64,000 bases of DNA from Owenia fusiformis (taxonomy: Eukaryota > Annelida > Polychaeta > Sabellida > Oweniidae): contig CAIIXF020000002.1 in NCBI GenBank assembly GCA_903813345.2, positions 21,778,455 through 21,842,454 on the forward strand. The letters are read 5' to 3'. Below are positions 58,401 through 64,000 of the stretch, piece by piece. The notes beneath the pieces are model-generated. The model was not told the origin of the DNA. It saw only the letters and a program-made list of their open reading frames with translations, and did no database searches. Each line of letters begins with the position of its first letter. Positions within the stretch are counted from its first letter, which is position 1. Both the position numbers and the translations under genes were made by a program.

Positions 58401-61400
58401 GGAGAAGTTCAAATTCTGAGAAACACAACAGTGGTAAAGACAAGTCCATTAAAAAGCCAATAAGACCTTTAAGTAAACAAAAGGATAAATTAAAACTACC
58501 TGCTAAAGTGGTTCTTGTTCCTATAACAGACAGTGATATCTCTGATTGGTCGAGGGGAGTTAGCCCAAATAGATCAAAACCAAAACCAAAAAGTCACCAA
58601 AAGTTGAAGAAACCACGTCGTGAATCCTCATCATCCAATCACGATTCTGATTTAGAGGATGAGATAGAACGCCTATCTAAGATGCCAGCTAAAAAGGGTA
58701 AAAGTCGGCAAAAGAAAAGTGATGGAATGGAAAAATCAAAAAAAGAATCCTCAAAAAAAGAAAAAGGTAAGAACACATGTTATAAAAATAAAACCCGTAT
58801 TTTGATTATATCAAAATTATCACTTCAGAAGAATAAAATGGTATGTACTTGTGTCAACTTGAAATGGATTATCACTCCATCCAAAAAGGGAAAACTTGAT
58901 TTTCTTCCCTACATTGGAATTGAAATATGTATATGCATGGCAGACAGAAATGAAACTTTAGTACATTTTTGTCAATTTGTAAATGATAAAAACCTGTGAA
59001 TTTTTCAAGGTGATAATTGTAAAATGACCACTTAAAGCCTTTGTATATCTAGTGCAAGGGTTTAATATGTGCATATTGGGAATATAAGCCTAGGGGGCAA
59101 AACATACCCACTGAATATCAACATGCATCAGAAAATATAATTATTTTGATTTGAACCCCATCCTCCCCTCAAAATTAAACCATATCAATATAATGTTGCA
59201 ACCTACATGAATACTGCACTTGATGAAGAGTAAATAATGTTGGACAAAAGGAAATTGAATGTTACCCTCACCCCAAATGCACACAATTTTGACATAGCCC
59301 CTGAACTACCATTCAAATTAGCATGTGCAGTAGAACCTGTCTTATTGGAACTCCACTAAGGCATTTGGTCATCTATTGTGAATTAAAAGAATGGGATAAA
59401 AAAAAGTGTTCAAAAAGTGTTCACATTGAGAGGTGTTTGAGTTTTGTTGGGATAAACATGTTTTACTTGCATAAGAAGGTTTCATAAACTCTGTGGCACC
59501 TGGATTTGAAAATAGCAATTTTGAAAACAGGTATCACATCTTTTCAACGCTGCACCTAGAATTACTGACAGAATCATATGAGAAAATGGGTTTCTGACAA
59601 TTTAATAGCAATCTTGACTTGCGATGACAAAATGAGCAGTTATCGAGTTTCAGTTGCATTAATGTATCTTTACACCTCTTTATATCTTTGTAAATGTGAA
59701 AATTAAATGGGGATCACAATAAGACTCAGCGTCACACACAAAACCAATCAACCTAATATGGGATAACTGAGATATTATAACAGTGAGAAAAGGCATATGT
59801 GATTGACTTATTCCTCCTTGTGTTCCAGTTAAAAGATTACCTGGCAAGAAGAAAAAGAAGAAAGAAGAGAGTTCAGACTCTAGCAGTAGCTCAACAAGTG
59901 AAGAAGACGAAGTCAGCCTCAGTGACTCAGTGAGTAGACTTTTTCTCTGTTATTACCACATTTGAGTGGTGAAACTCTTGAAAACACTCGTGAGACTCGT
60001 GAAAACACTCGTGAGACTCGTGAAAACACTCAAGTGGAAATGGGTCAAATCACAATAAAAAAGTCAAATCACAATAAAAACATTTCTTAGGAGAAAATTT
60101 TAAATTATGGGTGGGTGCCACACAAATCTTGTCATCAAAATTCCGGGAAAATTGCTCTTCTGGACAACTTAATATACATAGCATTGATATATAGGAATGT
60201 TGATTAGAGGTATTTCACTTATAGGAAGACAGATCTGATGTTGATATGAAAAAGTTGAAATCTAAAGTGCCATCTGATGACGAGAATGCAAGAGCCAAGA
60301 GAGCCATGCTTGCAGAGATGAATGATAGTGATACAGAGGAAGACTCGGACACTGTTGATGAAGATGCCACATCCGATTCAGGTAATGCAGGGTTCTTTCA
60401 AAGATTTAGTTGCTTAAATGGGTGCCAAGTAAATGTTACCTATACTGAATATACTATGCAAAGGTAATCACTCATGACCATGTGAACATTTGTAATAGAG
60501 GTTTTCTATAATGCAGATATGTCAGGGGTATCCCCAGGATTTATTCAAGAGGGTGTATCTACATTTAAAGAAAAAAAACTTCATAATTCTGACTTGAAGC
60601 CTAGCTTCTCTAGATAGCAAAGTCCCATACATTTATGTTATTATTAGTTATAAATCACCCATTTTGATAATTTTGATTATGGTATTTTCAGATATCAAAA
60701 AAGTTAAGAAGAAATCTGCAACTAAAGACTCGAGTAATACAATGTCAGATTCAGATGATTCTATAGGAAAGCCCAAGAAAAAAGCGCCATATCAAGACCC
60801 CTTACTCCGACAGGGTCTCTCCAGTTCTGATTCGGATTCCGACTTTATGGCTACACCTGTGAAGAAAAAGTAAGCAATTTTTAATGTTGACCTTCAGAAT
60901 ACATGTAACTTAATGTCTGATTCCTTAATACTGTTAATTGCTTTATTTTGGTAAATTTGGAGAACTAGAAAACATACCAATTTACATCTTTCGCCAAAGT
61001 TTAGAAAAAAAAACAGGAATATTACTGACTTAAATATTTCATTGAAAAATATGTTTTCAGTCGTAAAAGGACCAAACGATCCAGTTCCTCTGATTCAGAT
61101 GAACTAAACGAAACTGAAAGTGAGAGTGACAGTGATTTCAAAACAAAGAAGCCAAGCAGAAAGAAGAAAAGGACATCGACATCTGATAGTGACTCTGAAG
61201 AAGACACCAAGAAGAAAAAGAAAGGAAAGGGCAAGGGGAAAGGGAAAAAGAAAAAGCGACGACGGATAAAGCGAATGAAGAACTCCAGTGATTCTGATAG
61301 CAGCAGTAGTGATAGAGACAAGGGGAGCTCAGATGTATGTATCGCGTCTTTTTATGTCCAAATATTACAAGTTTTTAAAGAAGTGGTTTATCATATTGTG

Positions 61401-64000
61401 ATATTTTGTGACTGGCATTACGAGTTAATATTTGGCGGCTGTTTATCAAAATGTTCTTCACTTTTGTCACTGAAAATTTTGTCAGTTGGTGTTTGGTGGT
61501 TGGAATTCAGTGTTTGATGATTGGTGTTTGGCATTTAGTGGTCATGACTGTACCAATTGGCAGGTGGTGAAATTTTGCATGTTAATGCCTTGTTACCTCA
61601 TGCAATATTATTCTTAAGTCAGATGATTCAGTCCTCTCTTCTTCTTTACAGGAATCTGGCTCTGGTTCGGACATTCCAGGGAGTGCCAAGAAAAGAAAGA
61701 AGATCCGTAAACTTCTGAAGAACAAGAGTCTGAAGGATGAGACAAAGAATGCCCTGAAGGAAGAACAGGACAGGAGAGAGAGGATAAAACTTAAACAGAG
61801 TAGGGTAGGTTGTCTTCTGAGATACATGTAATAAGAAAGGGAGGAAGGTTATCTATTGGGATATCCAGGAGGGAGAATCTCATCTTCTGGAATACCCAGG
61901 AAGGTAGGGGGAGGATATATATTGGTATTCAGGAAGGAGGCGGGGAGCTTACTGGAATATTCAGGAGGGAGGGAGGTTATCTATTGGAATATTCAGGAGG
62001 GAGGGTGTGGTTATCTATTGGAATATTCAGGAATGATAGAGAGGTCATACTGGAATGCAATGTAGATTATCAAAATATTTTTTTTTAAATGTTTCAGCTT
62101 ATATTAATAAGATTTTTTTAATATCCTCTTTTACATTGCAGTACAATAGAGTGACCCAGATAGAAGATTCCAGCTCCCCAACCAAGTGCCCAATCACAAC
62201 TGAATTAATCCTTGAGAAGGATGAGGAAGATGATAAGGTCTTAGTTAAGGTGGACAAAACTCTGGTCAGGTGTCTGAAACCACATCAGGTTGAAGGTGAG
62301 CATTTGCATCATTCATTACTGATCCCAGTTTCTGTTTTTGATTAACTTTCTCAGTTAGTAACGATGATAGGAGGTTGTACATCTGTATGTATCATTGGAA
62401 AGGTTATTCAATTCCCAGTATTTTTAGCTTACTTTTACTATTTAATCATTTTTGAAGAAATAATTTGTTTTCATATTTCTACGTACCATTCGCCCTGTAC
62501 TTATGTATGCCTCTAATGGGACTCAACTCATTACCAATGATTGATGTGACAGAATGCACATGTTGTTATTTCCACTTGTTCTGTTTTTTCAGCTGTTCAA
62601 TTCATCTATGACTGTACAGTGGAAAATGTGAAACGTCTGAAAAAAGAGGAAGGATCTGGCTGCATCTTAGCTCACTGTATGGGTCTTGGCAAAACTTTAT
62701 CTGTAAGTTTGACACTCTTGTTTATTTTTTGGGTCTTGGCAAAATTTTATCTGTTAGTTGGATATTATGGGAATATCATATGGTTTTGAAATATATGATT
62801 TATATCCATGAGTGGATGTTGATATCTTCAACAGTGAGCGCAAAAAAATTGGAAAAAAGTTAAAATTTTTGAAAAATCAAAACCATCGAATATCACTTTT
62901 GATTATTCAGTTACATTAATATTACATTTTCCTTATGTCTTAATCATACCTGATGAATCATGTGAAATTCCAGTTTGAGAAAACAGTTTTTCATTAATTT
63001 CTTATTTGAACACTGCTGTACACTTGGATCCTTCAATCTATTTTTAATATCTGAAATTATAGAGTAATTTAACTTAATTACGAAAATAATTAAACTATTC
63101 TATTTATTAGACTGTTACATTCGTCCACACAATGCTTACTACAAAGATCGCCAAACAGCGGACCTGTCTGGTTGTTTGTCCCCTCAACACTGTCCTGAAC
63201 TGGGTGAATGAGTTCGAAATTTGGATAACAGAAAAACTGGATGAGAAAAAACACTTAGATGTAAGTATATGAAAATATGCATGACATTTACTGGTGAGAG
63301 CAAAAATAAATTGTAATTTCTACATTTTTTTCAAAATTTACTCTAAACTTGTTCTTTCTATTTCCTTAAAAAGATGCCGTGTGTGTTTCAGATTTATGAG
63401 CTCTCCACCATCAAGAATGCCACAGAGCGTGCTGACTACCTCGAACAGTGGATGGAAGGGGGTGGAGTTATGGTCATTGGTTATGAAATGTTTAGAAATC
63501 TTGCCAGTGGAAAGAATATCAAAAAGAAAAAAGTTAAAGAAAGTTTTGCAAAGTCTTTACTCAATCCAGGTTTGTGAACTAAACTCTTTCAAAGAGTTGT
63601 AATTTAAAACATAATTACATTATTGCCTATCAAACAATTCTGTATGGCACCATTATTTCAGTTTTGAATTGGATGGATGTGGATTGTCTAATTAGACGAG
63701 ACAGTTAAGAGATTGCAGTGAAGAGACCATTTAGCCATTGTCAGTTTCTATTCCATCTTTAATAGCGATTTGTCATAAATGTACTATATTTTGCCATACT
63801 TAAGTCCTTGTATTATGTTGTAGTGACATATTTTGATAACTTTTTTGTGAATGGCAGTTGGCATTCGAAGTTTGTAACAAATGGCTGGTGGTGACATTTT
63901 GCATGTTAATGCCTTGTTAGTATTATGTGTGACTCACTGCCAACTATACTTGACTGTATGTGTATGTGGCTTGCTTCTTCTTTCAGGTCCAGATATTGTT
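49393..64000 (+). CDS. ATRX: ATRX chromatin remodeller, 5' part (19 coding exons, continues past the right edge)
   Basis: Nuclear SNF2-family ATPase that with DAXX deposits histone H3.3 in heterochromatin. Exons: 49393-49457, 50583-50658, 50998-51032, 51302-51510, 52054-52164, 53961-54073, 54263-54446, 54889-58002, 58293-58766, 59829-59929, 60225-60381, 60692-60869, 61061-61334, 61652-61804, 62142-62295, 62593-62702, 63111-63260, 63392-63569, 63987-64000. All phases join, giving 1950 residues to the edge. An N-terminal ADD zinc domain (about 165-285), a long acidic/basic linker (to about 1700), KKRKKIRKLL with NALKEEQDRRERIK, then the helicase start with Walker A HCMGLGKT. SPTKCPITTELIL and LKPHQVE match ATRX rather than other SNF2 proteins such as RAD54. 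Confidence 0.95.
51302..51510 (+). CDS. ATRX: ATRX exon 4
   Basis: 209 nt, donor gtaagt. KAKVTHKHIEDEDALPDSEP, then a Ser/Pro/Glu-rich segment ending DVDESGNLILPEG. Comparable to the unstructured N-terminus of vertebrate ATRX. Confidence 0.85.
52173..53735. repeat. Tandem array of ~120-129-bp units with an inverted block, ATRX intron 5
   Basis: About ten units, each with AAAGATATCAGACAAATTG, GTGATACACACTGTCAC, TTTGTCTTGAACTTTCC and a G-run before TCTAGTAATCAGAATGTG. At about 52330-52590 two units are in reverse orientation. The G-run varies from 6 to 9 bases. Some right-hand units are diverged (TGCATACTGCATAGTGA). Confidence 0.9.
53961..54073 (+). CDS. ATRX: ATRX exon 6: GATA-like zinc finger of the ADD domain
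   Basis: 113 nt, acceptor ttttcag, donor gtaaga. SIFCTACNKQINPNG, then RHPVLKVLVCK, aligning with SCTACGQQVN and RHPSLQVLICK of human ATRX. The CxxC pairs bind zinc; the ADD domain reads H3 K4me0/K9me3 tails. Confidence 0.95.
54263..54446 (+). CDS. ATRX: ATRX exon 7: PHD part of the ADD domain
   Basis: 184 nt, acceptor cttcag, donor gtgagt. RCYNWYTSAEIDQDSDGMDE, then QCRWCGEGGNLLCCDTCSNA and FCKGCIKRNLGRAEL. All zinc cysteines of the PHD fold in this segment are present. Confidence 0.96.
54889..58002 (+). CDS. ATRX: ATRX exon 8: 3.1-kb linker exon
   Basis: 3114 nt, acceptor attccag, donor gtaagt. It begins DDKEKWKCYVCNPIPL, the last zinc ligands of the PHD finger, then a Gly/Arg/Gln-rich stretch (about 55080-55340), a helical block ISLEKFLAATQSMMMLLQSL, a SUMO-interaction motif DEIIILESDEED (about 55960-55990), and some 600 residues very rich in Asp, Glu, Ser and Lys. 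Vertebrate ATRX also has one giant exon (exon 9, about 3 kb, from memory) at this place. The open frame begins upstream at 54837, but the ADD frame requires splicing at 54889. Confidence 0.95.
58293..58766 (+). CDS. ATRX: ATRX exon 9
   Basis: 474 nt, acceptor atttcag, donor gtaaga. Lys/Ser-rich. SSSSNHDSDLEDEIERLSKM matches NYDSELEKEIKSMSKI of human ATRX. PAKVVLVPITDSD resembles an HP1 chromoshadow-binding motif (inference). Confidence 0.9.
60225..60381 (+). CDS. ATRX: ATRX exon 11: candidate DAXX-binding helix
   Basis: 157 nt, acceptor cttatag, donor gtaatg. DDENARAKRAMLAEMNDSDT resembles the human ATRX DAXX-binding segment PENRIAKKMLLEEIKANLSS in helix pattern and in the following acidic Ser tract. 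Confidence 0.88.
60692..60869 (+). CDS. ATRX: ATRX exon 12
   Basis: 178 nt, acceptor ttttcag, donor gtaagc, phase 1 to 2. Encodes SDSDDSIGKPKKKAPYQDPL and LSSSDSDSDFMATPVKKK; casein-kinase-type acidic serine sites. Confidence 0.88.
61061..61334 (+). CDS. ATRX: ATRX exon 13
   Basis: 274 nt, acceptor ttttcag, donor gtatgt. Basic stretch of Lys/Gly/Arg flanked by DS-rich tracts, just before the conserved KIRKLL block. Probable nuclear localisation signals. Confidence 0.88.
61652..61804 (+). CDS. ATRX: ATRX exon 14
   Basis: 153 nt, acceptor tttacag, donor gtaggt. AKKRKKIRKLLKNKSLKDET, then NALKEEQDRRERIKLKQSR, closely matching human KKIRKILKDDKL...NALKEEEERRKRI. Confidence 0.94.
61830..62060. 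repeat. GATA/GGAGG-rich minisatellite in ATRX intron 14
   Basis: Units of about 30-36 bp with CTATTGGAATATTCAGGAGG repeat six or so times with variation. No gene, although frames of 92 and 69 codons stay open across it. Confidence 0.75.
62142..62295 (+). CDS. ATRX: ATRX exon 15: entry to the SNF2 domain
   Basis: 154 nt. QIEDSSSPTKCPITTELILE, then VDKTLVRCLKPHQVE, matching ASPTKCPITTKLVLDEDEE and IKLKPHQVDG of human ATRX. Donor gtgagc. Confidence 0.95.
62593..62702 (+). CDS. ATRX: ATRX exon 16: ATP-binding motif I
   Basis: 110 nt. AVQFIYDCTVENVKRLKKEE, then GSGCILAHCMGLGKTLS. The Lys of GLGKT is the catalytic Walker A lysine. Donor gtaagt. Confidence 0.96.
63111..63260 (+). CDS. ATRX: ATRX exon 17
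   Basis: 150 nt. KIAKQRTCLVVCPLNTVLNW (motif Ia, VVCPLNT), then VNEFEIWI. Acceptor tttattag, donor gtaagt. Confidence 0.95.
63392..63569 (+). CDS. ATRX: ATRX exon 18
   Basis: 178 nt. IYELSTIKNATERADYLEQW, MEGGGVMVIGYEMFRNLASG, aligning with WQEDGGVMIIGYEMYRNLAQ of human ATRX. Donor gtttgt. Confidence 0.95.
63987..64000 (+). CDS. ATRX: ATRX exon 19, truncated by the window edge
   Basis: Acceptor ctttcag, then GPDIV, which in ATRX leads to the DEGH box (motif II) just outside the window. Confidence 0.85.

Overview
The window is nuclear DNA of an invertebrate animal. It is AT-rich, with spliced genes, GT-AG introns from about 0.1 to 13 kb, and many small DNA transposons, minisatellites and one LTR element. 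Gene content and repeat style suggest a marine invertebrate, perhaps a lophotrochozoan such as a mollusc, but the phylum is a low-confidence guess. I joined exons by hand from splice signals, reading phase and remembered family sequences; no alignment was run.

Layout. (1) 1-4215, minus: the 5' part of phosphoglycerate kinase, three coding exons, continuing off the left edge. (2) 7703-19074, plus: a GH27 lysosomal alpha-galactosidase / alpha-N-acetylgalactosaminidase gene. (3) 24323-48707, minus: a complete SLAIN microtubule plus-end protein gene, 11 coding exons, 548 residues, with a 13.3 kb first intron full of mobile elements. (4) 49393-64000, plus: the 5' two thirds of ATRX, 19 coding exons and 1950 residues, running off the right edge inside the SNF2 motor. 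SLAIN and ATRX are head to head, with 685 bp between their start codons.

The outstanding feature is the GH27 gene. Its third coding exon exists in two versions, its fourth in four, and its last in two. Every version is open, has splice sites and fits the same phase, so up to 2 x 4 x 2 = 16 enzymes could be made. The four versions of exon 4 differ at the two residues that set substrate choice in human GLA and NAGA: one carries the galactosidase pair (SCEWPLY), one the N-acetylgalactosaminidase pair (SCSWPAY), and two carry new pairs ([14 protein letters not shown]). Exons 3 and 4 have asymmetric phases, so including two versions breaks the frame, as expected of mutually exclusive splicing. One gene may therefore choose glycosidase specificity by splicing.

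The rest is mostly introns and spacers with identifiable repeats: a very young non-autonomous LTR element with a tRNA-Leu primer site, mariner-, hAT-, piggyBac- and Mutator-like non-autonomous elements, a 1.26 kb inverted-repeat element beside SLAIN exon 2, and tandem arrays.
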